A stretch of 64,000 nt of DNA from Spirilliplanes yamanashiensis (lineage in GTDB: Bacteria; Actinomycetota; Actinomycetes; Mycobacteriales; Micromonosporaceae): positions 1 to 64,000 of the forward strand of contig NZ_BOOY01000034.1 in the NCBI RefSeq assembly GCF_016863475.1, given 5' to 3'. Below are positions 16,379-24,031 of this stretch, one piece after another. The position numbers and the translations under genes are program-made. The notes under the pieces were generated by a model. It had not been told where the DNA came from. It saw nothing but the letters and a program-made list of their open reading frames with translations, and made no database searches. Position 1 is the stretch's first letter. Each line of letters opens with the position of its first letter.

Positions 16379-17706
16379 CCCTTGACCTCTTGCTTGGTCA
16401 GCTCGGCGGTGAACGTCTCGGCGAGCTTGTCCAGCGTGGCCTTCGTGTCGGAGGCGCAGTCGGCGAAGATCGCGTTCATGGCGTCGGCCGAGCTCTGCCG
16501 GAACGGCGTCCAGTCCGGGACGGCGGGGGTGTAGCGGCCGGCCGTCTTGTAGATCTCGTCGAACACCTGCCAGCGGGCGTCCTGGCGGACGTTCGCGAGC
16601 TGCACCGTGGAGTTGACCGGCAGCCGCACGATGTTGCCGGCGGTGTCACCGGCCATGCCGACGGTCTGGCCCTCGGTGGACACCGCGTACTCGGCGAACT
16701 TCTTCTGGCCGTCCTCGTTCTTGGAGCCGGCCATCAGGTACACGTTCTCGCCCTCGGCGAGCGACGACGCCTTGCCGCCCGGCCCGGCCGGGAGCGCGAC
16801 GACCTCGTACTTCTCCTTGCCGAGCGCCTTGTCGAACCGGGCCATGTTGTACGGGCCGGTGAAGTAGATGCCGCCCTTGCCGGACTCGAACACCTGGTGG
16901 GCCTGGGTGGTCTCCATGGTGATCGCGCCGGGGACGACCGTCTTGTCGGTGCAGAACTGGCCCTTGAGGTGGTCGACGGCCTCGACGGCCTGCGGGCTGT
17001 TCACCGCGGTGGTGAACTTGCCCGGCTCACCGGTGAGGAAGTCGCCGCCGGCCGACCACAGGAAGCTGGTGGCGTACCAGGACGTGTAGCCGCGCTTGGT
17101 GGAACCGGGGATGACGTAGCCGTAGGTGTCGGCCTTGCCGTTGCCGTCCGGGTCCTCCTTCGTGAACTGGACGGCGAGCTTGTCGAGCTCCTCCCACGAG
17201 GTGGGGGCCTCGGCGCCGACCTTCTCGCGCCAGTCGGAGCGGATGAACAGCGCGAACGACTGGGCGGAGAACGGGACGGCGTAGTGCTTGCCGTCGGCGC
17301 CCTTGGCGGCGTCCCAGGCGATCGGGCTGAGGTCGCCGCTGCCGGCCAGGCCGGCCCGGTCGACCTCGCGCACGAGCCCCTGCTTGACGAGGCTGCCGAG
17401 CTGGGCGGTGTCGTTGATGACGATGTCGGGGAGCTGCTTCTGGGCGGCGGCCTGCTGGAGCTTCGTCTCGAAGTCCTCGAAGAGGGCCGTCACCTGGGTG
17501 GGCACGCCACTGGCTGCGGTGAACTTCGCGGCGAGGTCCTTGGCGGTCTGCTCGGTCGGCGAGCCCGGGGGCTTGCGGATCCAGATCTGCAGTGGCGCCT
17601 TCGCGTCCTGTCCGGGCTCGTCCGTCCCGCAGGCGGCCATGCCGCCTGCGACCAGGGCGAGAGCGAGCAGAGCGCCGATGCCGCGGGGGGCGATACGGTC
17701 GGTCAC
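16375..17706 (-). CDS. ABC transporter solute-binding lipoprotein
   Basis: 443 residues. The start is GTG 17706 with AGGAGG upstream; longer in-frame starts would place a long charged stretch before the signal peptide. A lipoprotein signal ends at GGMAAC (Cys26). The mature part is a family-1 extracellular solute-binding fold (LQIWIRKPPGSPTEQ, GYVIPGSTKRGY, GGIYFTGPYNM). Calcium-loop-like DPDGNGKADTYG lies mid-protein. It delivers the ligand to the two permeases encoded downstream. The shared palindrome lies only 13 bp upstream of the start, so it would overlap the promoter or leader. Confidence 0.93.
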   Translation of the reverse strand: MTDRIAPRGIGALLALALVAGGMAACGTDEPGQDAKAPLQIWIRKPPGSPTEQTAKDLAAKFTAASGVPTQVTALFEDFETKLQQAAAQKQLPDIVINDTAQLGSLVKQGLVREVDRAGLAGSGDLSPIAWDAAKGADGKHYAVPFSAQSFALFIRSDWREKVGAEAPTSWEELDKLAVQFTKEDPDGNGKADTYGYVIPGSTKRGYTSWYATSFLWSAGGDFLTGEPGKFTTAVNSPQAVEAVDHLKGQFCTDKTVVPGAITMETTQAHQVFESGKGGIYFTGPYNMARFDKALGKEKYEVVALPAGPGGKASSLAEGENVYLMAGSKNEDGQKKFAEYAVSTEGQTVGMAGDTAGNIVRLPVNSTVQLANVRQDARWQVFDEIYKTAGRYTPAVPDWTPFRQSSADAMNAIFADCASDTKATLDKLAETFTAELTKQEVKG

Positions 17707-17719
17707 GCTTCTGCCTCCT

Positions 17720-17735
17720 GTCCAAGTATGTGGAT
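17720..17735. promoter_or_regulatory. Uronate-regulon operator, copy 2
   Basis: GTCCAAGTATGTGGAT, the least symmetrical of the five copies. It is 13 bp before the binding-protein start and 95 bp before the divergent IclR gene, so it could also serve autoregulation. Confidence 0.65.
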
Positions 17736-17830
17736 GGTCTCCGTGAATGTGTTTGGCTAGCACGGCCAAGTTAGCGTCCGGTAGCATGGCGGTCAACAGC
17801 CGGAAATAGACAAGGCCGAGGGTGGACCCC

Positions 17831-18682
17831 ATGCCAGAGACCCGCCGCCGCCCCGGCGGCCGCCCCACGCCCCGCCCCGCGCCCCCGGCGGTGACCTCGG
17901 CGACCGCTGCCGCCGCCGGGGAGAACTCGCCGGTCAAGTCGGCCGAGCGCACCGTCAAGATCCTCGAGACCCTCGCCGCGTCGCCGACCCGGCTGACCCT
18001 GTCGCAGCTGCAGGAGCGCACGGGCTACCCGCGCTCCAGCCTGCACGCGCTCGTGCGCACCCTGCGCGAGCTGAAGTGGGTGGAGACCGACGAGAGCGGG
18101 TCCGCCTTCGGCGTCGGCCCGCACGCGCTGCTGTCCGGCACCGCGTACCTGGACCGCGACCCGGCGCTGATGTTCGCCTACGAGGCCCTCGAGGACCTGC
18201 GGGCCGAACTCGGCTACACCATCCACTACGCCCGCCGCGACGACGCGCACGTGCTCTACCTGGCCAGCCGGGAGTCCCGCGACACCGTCCACGTCGTCTC
18301 CCGGGTCGGCCGCCGGCTGCCCGCGCACATGACGGCGCTCGGCCAGGCGCTGCTGGCCGACCTCACCACCGACGAGGTCAAGTCCCTGCTGCCGGCCACG
18401 CTGGAGGGCTACACGCCGAACACCATCACGGACCTGCCCGCCCTGCTGGGCGAGCTGGACGCGGTGCGCCAGCGCGGCTGGGCGTTCGAGCGCGAGCAGG
18501 GCACCGAGGGCGTCAGCTGCGTCGCCGCCACGGTCGGCTACCGGATCCCGGCGACCGACGCCATCTCCTGCTCCATGCCCGCCGAGGTCGCCAAGGGCGC
18601 CGAACTCAAGCGGGTCGCCGCCGCGCTGACGGCGCGCACCCACGCCCTGGCCGCCACGCTGCGCCGCGAGGGCATCCGCTAG
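17831..18682 (+). CDS. IclR-family transcriptional regulator
   Basis: 283 residues from ATG 17831 (GAGGG, 8-nt spacing); GTG 17822 is an alternative. A 40-residue Pro/Arg-rich tail precedes the winged HTH (SAERTVKILETLAASPTRLTLSQLQERTGYPRSSLHALVRTL, about residues 38-85). The effector domain has the family's LPAHMTALGQALLADL and GVSCVAATV segments. IclR proteins commonly control aromatic-acid and uronate or aldarate catabolism. It is divergent from the ABC-kdgD-gudD operon and lies in the middle of the five palindromes, so it is the best candidate to bind them. That link is inference. Confidence 0.92.
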   Translation: MPETRRRPGGRPTPRPAPPAVTSATAAAAGENSPVKSAERTVKILETLAASPTRLTLSQLQERTGYPRSSLHALVRTLRELKWVETDESGSAFGVGPHALLSGTAYLDRDPALMFAYEALEDLRAELGYTIHYARRDDAHVLYLASRESRDTVHVVSRVGRRLPAHMTALGQALLADLTTDEVKSLLPATLEGYTPNTITDLPALLGELDAVRQRGWAFEREQGTEGVSCVAATVGYRIPATDAISCSMPAEVAKGAELKRVAAALTARTHALAATLRREGIR

Positions 18683-18686
18683 GACT

Positions 18687-18731
18687 GCCGGCCGGTCCGG
18701 CCGGCGGCCTCCGGTTCACGATCCCGGAGGC
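18687..18731. terminator. Tandem hairpins between convergent IclR and udh genes
   Basis: Two stems: 18687-18693/18699-18705 (7 bp) and 18707-18714/18724-18731 (8 bp). Confidence 0.5.
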
Positions 18732-18753
18732 GCCGGCCGGTGCGGCGATCGGG

Positions 18754-19575
18754 TCAGAAGCGCTCCCCCAGCGGGATGTCGCACCAGACGCCGCCGACGC
18801 GGGTCAGGATCGGGTCGGTGGCGAAGTCGGGCTCGCCGGACTCGGCGACGATCTTCTCCGCGTACTCCTCGGCGTCGTCCTGCGGCGAGTAGCCGATGGC
18901 CTCGCCCTCGGCCAGCGACAGCCAGCGCCGGGTGTTGCGGCTGATGCCCCACACCTGGCGGAAGCCCGGGGCCGGCGCGGCGACGGCGGCCTCGACGAGG
19001 CGGGCGCAGTCGTCCGGCGACAGCCACATGGCCAGGCCGCGCGGGCCGGGCGGCTCGGGGGCGCACATGCCGATGCGCAGGCACACCACGTCCAGGCCGA
19101 AGCGGTCGTGGTAGAGCCGGCCGGCGGCCTCGACGGCGACCTTGCTCCAGCCGTACAGGGTGTCGGGGCGGGCCTCGACGTCGCCGGGCAGCTCGCCGGG
19201 GTGCTCGGTGAGGCTGTGGAAGCCGGTGACGTGGTTGGACGAGGCGAGCAGCACCCGGGTGACGCCGGTGCGGCGGGCCGCCTCCAGCAGGCAGTAGGTG
19301 CCGTAGGCGTTGAGCCGCAGCACCTCCTCGGCGGGCGCCTCCCGGCTCTGGCCGCCCAGGTGCAGGATCGCCGACACGCCCTCGCAGGCGGCGGCCAGCG
19401 CGTCGATGTCGTCGACCGAGGCGGCGACGACCTCCTCCGCGCCGGCGCCGGGCAGCGCGGGCGGCTCGGCGATGTCGAGCAGGCGCAGCACCCGGCCGGG
19501 GCGCGCCAGCCGGGGGCGCAGCAGGGTGCCCACGCCGCCTGACGCGCCGGTGATCAATATCCGCTGGTCAGCCAT
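18754..19575 (-). CDS. udh: Uronate dehydrogenase (NAD-dependent, SDR)
   Basis: 273 residues, ATG 19575 with GGAAGG upstream. Extended-type short-chain dehydrogenase: GASGGVG dinucleotide loop, catalytic Ser in SSNHVTGFH, and Tyr/Lys in YGWSKVA. The C-terminal VWGISRNTRRWLSL and GYSPQDDAEEY are highly typical of uronate dehydrogenases. It oxidises glucuronate or galacturonate to the aldaro-lactone, hydrolysed to glucarate or galactarate. It is the entry step for the enzymes on both sides and is divergent from the lyase-like gene across the copy-3 palindrome (102 bp away). Confidence 0.87.
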   Translation of the reverse strand: MADQRILITGASGGVGTLLRPRLARPGRVLRLLDIAEPPALPGAGAEEVVAASVDDIDALAAACEGVSAILHLGGQSREAPAEEVLRLNAYGTYCLLEAARRTGVTRVLLASSNHVTGFHSLTEHPGELPGDVEARPDTLYGWSKVAVEAAGRLYHDRFGLDVVCLRIGMCAPEPPGPRGLAMWLSPDDCARLVEAAVAAPAPGFRQVWGISRNTRRWLSLAEGEAIGYSPQDDAEEYAEKIVAESGEPDFATDPILTRVGGVWCDIPLGERF

Positions 19576-19612
19576 TCGGATGCCTTCCGTCCATCGTCTT
19601 GAGAAATAGGTA

Positions 19613-19624
19613 TTGATCGATCAA
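19613..19624. repeat. 12-bp perfect palindrome in the udh leader region
   Basis: TTGATCGATCAA lies 37 bp upstream of the udh start. The function is unknown; it could be a second operator for udh. Confidence 0.4.
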
Positions 19625-19677
19625 GAGCCTAGCGCCATCATCCTATGCAATGAACACGGAACACCCCGTTAACAGTT

Positions 19678-19693
19678 GTCCATATATGTGGAC
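19678..19693. promoter_or_regulatory. Uronate-regulon operator, copy 3
   Basis: GTCCATATATGTGGAC, palindromic except for one pair. It is 28 bp before the secreted lyase-like gene and 102 bp before divergent udh. Confidence 0.75.
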
Positions 19694-19721
19694 GGCTGGC
19701 CAGCCCCCAGGAGGTTCCCCC

Positions 19722-20315
19722 ATGAAGAGACCCGTCGCCCTGATCGGCGCGGTCGTCGCCGCGCTGGTGCTCACCACGGCCGCCCCCGCGGCCGCCGTGG
19801 TCGAGGCCGGACCGTGGACGTCCTACTCCCCGTCCTTCAACGTCCAGGAGCGCGGCTGCGGCTCCGTCAACGGCCTCACGTTCGTGCTCACCTGCTCCAC
19901 CGCGAGCGGCGACCAGCGCGCCGAGCGCCGCTACGCCACCTACAGCAGCGGCGTGCGCCAGTTCGAGGGCTACTTCCGGATCACCAGCATGCCCGGCACC
20001 CGGATCAGCCTGAAGCAGACGTTCGGCCCCGACGGGCCGTTCTTCATGCTGGCCGTCGAGCGTGGCGGCCGGCTCTACGCGGTGCACGGCGGCGACACCC
20101 TCGCCACCGGCGCGACCGTCGGCACGACCGTGCGGGTCAACACGGTGCACAACACCGGCAACGGCGCGCACCGCACCTACATCAACGGCTCCAACCGCCA
20201 CTCGCAGACCGGCGGGTCCGGCGGCTACTACGACAAGTTCGGCGCCTACCGCACCTCCAGCGGCCAGGGACCGGCGACGGTCGTCTGGAGCGGCGTGCAG
20301 TTCTGGCGCAGGTAG
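19722..20315 (+). CDS. Secreted beta-sandwich protein, candidate polysaccharide lyase
   Basis: 197 residues. Start ATG 19722 follows AGGAGG; upstream in-frame codons include the operator and are rejected. Signal peptide 1-25 (AAPAAA). The mature protein is a single compact beta-rich domain: RRYATYSSGVRQFEGYFRI, LKQTFG...FFMLAVERGG, TTVRVNTVHN and YYDKFGAYRTSSGQGPATV. This pattern (Arg/Tyr-rich strand with QFEGYF, late Tyr-Tyr-x-Lys-x-Gly-x-Tyr strand) resembles jelly-roll lyases of the PL7 or PL20 type that cleave uronic-acid polymers, but I cannot assign a family. The regulon operator 28 bp upstream ties it to uronate use. Binding without catalysis is possible. Confidence 0.7.
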   Translation: MKRPVALIGAVVAALVLTTAAPAAAVVEAGPWTSYSPSFNVQERGCGSVNGLTFVLTCSTASGDQRAERRYATYSSGVRQFEGYFRITSMPGTRISLKQTFGPDGPFFMLAVERGGRLYAVHGGDTLATGATVGTTVRVNTVHNTGNGAHRTYINGSNRHSQTGGSGGYYDKFGAYRTSSGQGPATVVWSGVQFWRR

Positions 20316-20322
20316 CCCGCAC

Positions 20323-20352
20323 GGCGCGGCCGTACCCCACGGCGGCCGCGCC
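20323..20352 (+). terminator. Hairpin terminator
   Basis: Perfect 10-bp arms (20323-20332 / 20343-20352) and a 10-nt loop, just after the secreted lyase-like gene and 23 bp before the next start. Confidence 0.6.
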
Positions 20353-20375
20353 CCCGACCGGAGGAGGACCGACCC

Positions 20376-21077
20376 GTGCGCACCACCGTTCCCGCCGCCG
20401 CGCTGCTGGCGCTCCTGACGGCGTGCGGCGCCCCGCCGCCCGCCGCCGCGGACGGGCTGACCGCCACGCTCACCTCGCCGGTCGACGTCACGCTGCGCTG
20501 GCCCGCCGCCGAGCCGGGCGCCGCCGGCCAGATCGTCGAGTTCGCCACCGACGCCGCCGGGCCGTGGACGATCCTCGCCTTCCTGCCCGCCGACGCCCGC
20601 GCCTACGACCACCCCGACCTGATGCCGGAGACGACGTTCCACTACCGGGTGCGGCCGCTGCGCGGCGAGGCGTCGCCCGTCGTGGACGTGCGGCTGCCGC
20701 CCGCCGGCGCCGACGAGCCCGCCGCCGACACCGACCTCGGCTGGGCCGACCCGCGCACCGAGCCCGCCCGCAACACCGGCGCCCCGCGGCCGGGCGGCGC
20801 GCCGACGGGCCTCGCCGCCACCGTCATGACCCGCGACGCGGTCCGGTTCACCTGGTCCGACAACGCCGCCGGTGAGGACGGCCAGCTGCTGGAGGTGCTG
20901 CCCGCCGGCGCCGCCGCCTGGACGGTCGCGATGGCCGTCGACCCCGACGTGAACGCCGTCGGGCTGATGACGCTGGCCACCGAGCGGCGGGCGTCGTTCC
21001 GGGTGCGCGCCGTCACCTACGGACCGGCCTCGCCCGTGGTGCGGGCGCGGACCGGCCGGGCGCCCGGCGACTCGTGA
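20376..21077 (+). CDS. Lipoprotein with two fibronectin-III-like domains
   Basis: 233 residues, GTG 20376 with a strong GGAGGAGG. The lipobox is LLTAC (Cys17). Two FN3-like repeats follow: about residues 28-108 (VTLRWPAAEPGAAGQIVEF...TTFHYRVRPL) and about 145-225 (VRFTWSDNAAGEDGQLLEV...ASFRVRAV), joined by an acidic Pro-rich linker. Such domains are adhesive or spacer modules; no catalytic motif is visible. It is downstream of the secreted lyase-like gene and converges on the aldolase gene. Confidence 0.75.
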   Translation: MRTTVPAAALLALLTACGAPPPAAADGLTATLTSPVDVTLRWPAAEPGAAGQIVEFATDAAGPWTILAFLPADARAYDHPDLMPETTFHYRVRPLRGEASPVVDVRLPPAGADEPAADTDLGWADPRTEPARNTGAPRPGGAPTGLAATVMTRDAVRFTWSDNAAGEDGQLLEVLPAGAAAWTVAMAVDPDVNAVGLMTLATERRASFRVRAVTYGPASPVVRARTGRAPGDS

Positions 21078-21086
21078 GGCGGGCAC

Positions 21087-21839
21087 TCAGGCGGGCCGCA
21101 GGTCGGTGACCGTCCGCCGGGCCGCGTTGACGAGCAGGGTGGCGTCGGAGCTGATGCCGACGAAGCGGAAGCCCATCGCGGCGTACCGGCGGCCCTGCTC
21201 GGCGTGCGGCGCCAGGATGCCGGTGCACACGCCGGCGGCGTCGGCGGCCTTGAGGATGCGGCCCAGCGCGTCCTGGAACTCGGGGCTGTCGATCTGCCCC
21301 GGCACGCCCAGGTCGTGCGAGAGGTCGCGCGGGCCGACGAACAGCACGTCGACGCCGTCGACCGCGGCGATCTCCGGCACCACCTCCAGCGCGCCGCGGC
21401 TCTCGATCTGCACGATGCCGATGACCCGCTCGTTCGCGGTCTCCAGGCCCTCGGGGTGCAGGCCGAAGGCGTACGCCCGGTTGTAGGTGGCGACGCCGCG
21501 GTCGCCGGCCGGCGGGTAGCGCAGGTGCCGGATGGCCTCGGCGGCCTGCGCGGCGGACTCGACGCGGGGGAACATGACGCCGGCGACGCCGAGGTCGAGC
21601 GCGCGGCCGGCCCGGATGCGCTCGGTCGACTCGACCCGCACCAGCACGGGCACCCCGTGCGCCTCGGCGACGCTCAGCTGGCTGAGCAGGCTCGCCTCGC
21701 CGCCGCCGCCGTGCTCCAGGTCGACCAGCAGCCAGTCGAAGCCGGCCACCGCGCACGCCTCGGCGGCCAGGGCGGCGCCCAGGCCGAGGAACGTGCCGTA
21801 CAGCGGGTCGCCCGCGGCGAGGCGGCGGCGCAGGCTCAC
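21087..21839 (-). CDS. HpcH/HpaI (GarL-like) 2-keto-3-deoxyglucarate aldolase
   Basis: 250 residues, GTG 21839, overlapping the garR stop as GTGA. Class II pyruvate-aldolase barrel: GTFLGLGA start, WLLVDLEHGGGG, metal ligands in VQIESRGALE and LFVGPRDLSHDLGVPG. The context with tartronate semialdehyde reductase and glycerate kinase supports cleavage of keto-deoxyglucarate to pyruvate and tartronate semialdehyde. It therefore competes with kdgD for the glucarate dehydratase product. The family also includes 4-hydroxy-2-oxoheptanedioate aldolases, so substrate is inferred. Confidence 0.85.
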   Translation of the reverse strand: MSLRRRLAAGDPLYGTFLGLGAALAAEACAVAGFDWLLVDLEHGGGGEASLLSQLSVAEAHGVPVLVRVESTERIRAGRALDLGVAGVMFPRVESAAQAAEAIRHLRYPPAGDRGVATYNRAYAFGLHPEGLETANERVIGIVQIESRGALEVVPEIAAVDGVDVLFVGPRDLSHDLGVPGQIDSPEFQDALGRILKAADAAGVCTGILAPHAEQGRRYAAMGFRFVGISSDATLLVNAARRTVTDLRPA

Positions 21840-22726
21840 GACGTCCCCCTCCCCCGGCCGGACAGCCGGTCGACCTGGCCCAGCAGCGCGGTGTGGTCGG
21901 ACCCGCCGTGGCCCTGGGCGCGCAGGGCGCCCATCAGCTGGGCGGCCAGCGCCCCGAGCGGGATCGTGACGCCGGCGGCGCGGGCCGCGGCGAGCACGAT
22001 GCCGAGGTCCTTGTGGTGCAGGTCGACGCGGAACCCGGGGGTGAAGTCGCGGGCCAGCATGCCGGCGGCCTTGCGGTCGAGGATGCGGTTGCCCGCCAGC
22101 CCCCCGGCGAGCACCCGCACCGCGGGCTCCGGGTCGACGCCGCTGGCCTCGACCAGCACGATCGCCTCGGCGACCAGCTCGATGATGCCGGCGACGAGCA
22201 GCTGGTTGGCCGCCTTGACGGTCTGGCCGGAGCCGCTCGGGCCGACGTGCACCACCGTGCTGCCCATCGCCTCCAGCACCGGCCGGGCGTACGCGACGTC
22301 GGCCGCCTCCCCGCCGACCATGATCGACAGGGCGCCCTCGATCGCGCCCTGCTCGCCGCCGGACACGGGGGCGTCCAGGGCGCGCAGGCCGTCCTCGGCG
22401 GCGCGGGCCGCCATGGCCCGGGACGCGCCCGGGTCGATCGTGCTCATGTCGGCGTGCAGCAGGCCCGGCGCTCCCGCGGCGAGGATCTCCTCGAAGACCG
22501 CCTCCACGTCGGGGGTGTCGGGCAGCACGGTGATGACGACGTCGGCGCCGCGGACGGCGTCGGCCACCCCGGTCGCCGGGCGGGCGCCGAGGGCGGCCAG
22601 CCGCTCGGCGGCGCCGGGGCTGCGGTTGTACACGGCGACCTGATAACCGGCCTTGAGCAGGTTGGCGGCCATCGGCGCGCCCATGATGCCCAGCCCGATG
22701 AAGGCGATCCGCTGCGGTCCGTCCAC
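21836..22726 (-). CDS. garR: 2-hydroxy-3-oxopropionate (tartronate semialdehyde) reductase
   Basis: 296 residues from GTG 22726, chosen because GGGGAAG precedes it; longer starts run into the operator. Beta-hydroxyacid dehydrogenase family: GLGIMGAPMAANLL nucleotide loop, substrate loop APVSGGEQGA, catalytic Lys in SGSGQTVKAANQLL. It reduces tartronate semialdehyde to D-glycerate with NAD(P)H. It is co-translated with the aldolase. Other family members reduce 3-hydroxyisobutyrate; neighbours favour GarR. Confidence 0.87.
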   Translation of the reverse strand: MDGPQRIAFIGLGIMGAPMAANLLKAGYQVAVYNRSPGAAERLAALGARPATGVADAVRGADVVITVLPDTPDVEAVFEEILAAGAPGLLHADMSTIDPGASRAMAARAAEDGLRALDAPVSGGEQGAIEGALSIMVGGEAADVAYARPVLEAMGSTVVHVGPSGSGQTVKAANQLLVAGIIELVAEAIVLVEASGVDPEPAVRVLAGGLAGNRILDRKAAGMLARDFTPGFRVDLHHKDLGIVLAAARAAGVTIPLGALAAQLMGALRAQGHGGSDHTALLGQVDRLSGRGRGTS

Positions 22727-22764
22727 TGCTTCCCCTTGCGCCGATTGACAATGATCGAGATTCT

Positions 22765-22780
22765 GTACACGTATGTGGAC
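22765..22780. promoter_or_regulatory. Uronate-regulon operator, copy 4
   Basis: GTACACGTATGTGGAC, two mismatched pairs. It lies in the divergent promoter region of garR (38 bp) and garK (90 bp), so one site can control both operons. Confidence 0.68.
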
Positions 22781-22870
22781 TGCACACACAAGCTTGGAAC
22801 CTGTACCGAAGATAACGACGGGGCCGAGGAGCGGTCAAGCGACCGGGTCCCGCCCACGGGGAGGCACGGC

Positions 22871-24031
22871 ATGACGCTGCACTGCGTGATCGCGCTGGAC
22901 ACGTTCAAGGGATCGCTCACCGCGGCGGAGGCCACCGCGGCACTGGGGGCCGGGCTGCGCGATGCCGGGTCGGCCACGGTGGAGCTGCCGGTGGCCGACG
23001 GCGGCGAGGGCACGGTCGACGCCGTCGTCGCCGCGGGCTACGGGCGCATCCGCCGGGCGGTGTGCGGGCCGACCGGCGAGCCCGTGCAGGCCTCCATCGC
23101 CGTGCGCGGCTACACCGCCGTGGTCGAGCTGGCCGAGGCCGCGGGCCTGCAACGGCTGCCCGGCGGCCGGCCGGCGCCGCTGACCGCCACCACCTACGGC
23201 GCCGGCGAGCTGGTCCGCGCCGCCCTGGACGCCGGCACCCGCGAGGTGATCCTCGCCGTCGGCGGCAGCGCGACCGTCGACGGCGGCGCCGGGCTGCTCC
23301 AGGCCCTCGGCGCGCGGCTGGCCCCGGCCACCGGCGGGCCGCTCGGCCCCGGCGGCGGCGCGCTGCGCGACCTGGCCGCCGTCGACCTGTCCGAGCTGGA
23401 CCCGCGGCTGCGCCGGGTCGACGTGGTGCTCGCCGCCGACGTCGACAACCCGTTGCTCGGCCCGTCCGGCGCGGCCGCCGTCTACGGGCCGCAGAAGGGC
23501 GCCGGCCCCGCCGACGTCGCCGCGCTCGACGAGGGCCTGGCCCGCTGGGCGACGCTGCTCGGCGCGGCGGCCGGCCGCGACGTCGCCGCCGCGCCGGGCG
23601 CCGGGGCCGCGGGCGGGGCCGGGTTCGCCGCCCTCGCCGCGCTGGGCGCCGTCCGCCGTCCCGGCATCGACGTCGTGCTCGACGTGCTGGAGCTGGACGA
23701 CGCGCTCGCCGAGCTGGCCGCAGAGGTGGCCGGCGGTGCCCTGGTGGTCGTCGGCGAGGGTTCGCTCGACGCCCAGAGCCTGCGCGGCAAGGCGCCCGTC
23801 GGGGTGGCCGCCCGGGCCCGCGCGCACGGCCTGCCCGTCGTCGCCGTCGCCGGCCGGGTCGAGCTGACCGCCGCGCAGCTGCGCGCGGCCGGCATCGACG
23901 CCGCGTACGCCCTCACCGACCTCGCGCCGGACATCGAGACCGCCATCCGCACCGCGCCGCAGCTGCTCCGGCAGCTCGGCGGACAGCTCGCCGCCCGCTG
24001 GGCGGCGGAACCGAAGGAGACCCTCGCATGA
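22871..24031 (+). CDS. garK: Glycerate kinase, type 1 (GarK)
   Basis: 386 residues, ATG 22871 with GGGGAGG. Family signatures: LDTFKGSLTAAEA at the start, LPVADGGEGTVDA, LAVGGSATVDGGAG and VGEGSLDAQSL. It phosphorylates D-glycerate, giving 2-phosphoglycerate for glycolysis, and so closes the aldolase branch. It overlaps the following aldehyde dehydrogenase as ATGA, which puts a gene of the other branch under the same promoter. Confidence 0.92.
   Translation: MTLHCVIALDTFKGSLTAAEATAALGAGLRDAGSATVELPVADGGEGTVDAVVAAGYGRIRRAVCGPTGEPVQASIAVRGYTAVVELAEAAGLQRLPGGRPAPLTATTYGAGELVRAALDAGTREVILAVGGSATVDGGAGLLQALGARLAPATGGPLGPGGGALRDLAAVDLSELDPRLRRVDVVLAADVDNPLLGPSGAAAVYGPQKGAGPADVAALDEGLARWATLLGAAAGRDVAAAPGAGAAGGAGFAALAALGAVRRPGIDVVLDVLELDDALAELAAEVAGGALVVVGEGSLDAQSLRGKAPVGVAARARAHGLPVVAVAGRVELTAAQLRAAGIDAAYALTDLAPDIETAIRTAPQLLRQLGGQLAARWAAEPKETLA

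Noticed and set aside
14541-17706. Maltose-type transporter by general similarity
   Set aside because: CUT1 similarity alone does not give the substrate; operon membership with kdgD/gudD points to uronates.
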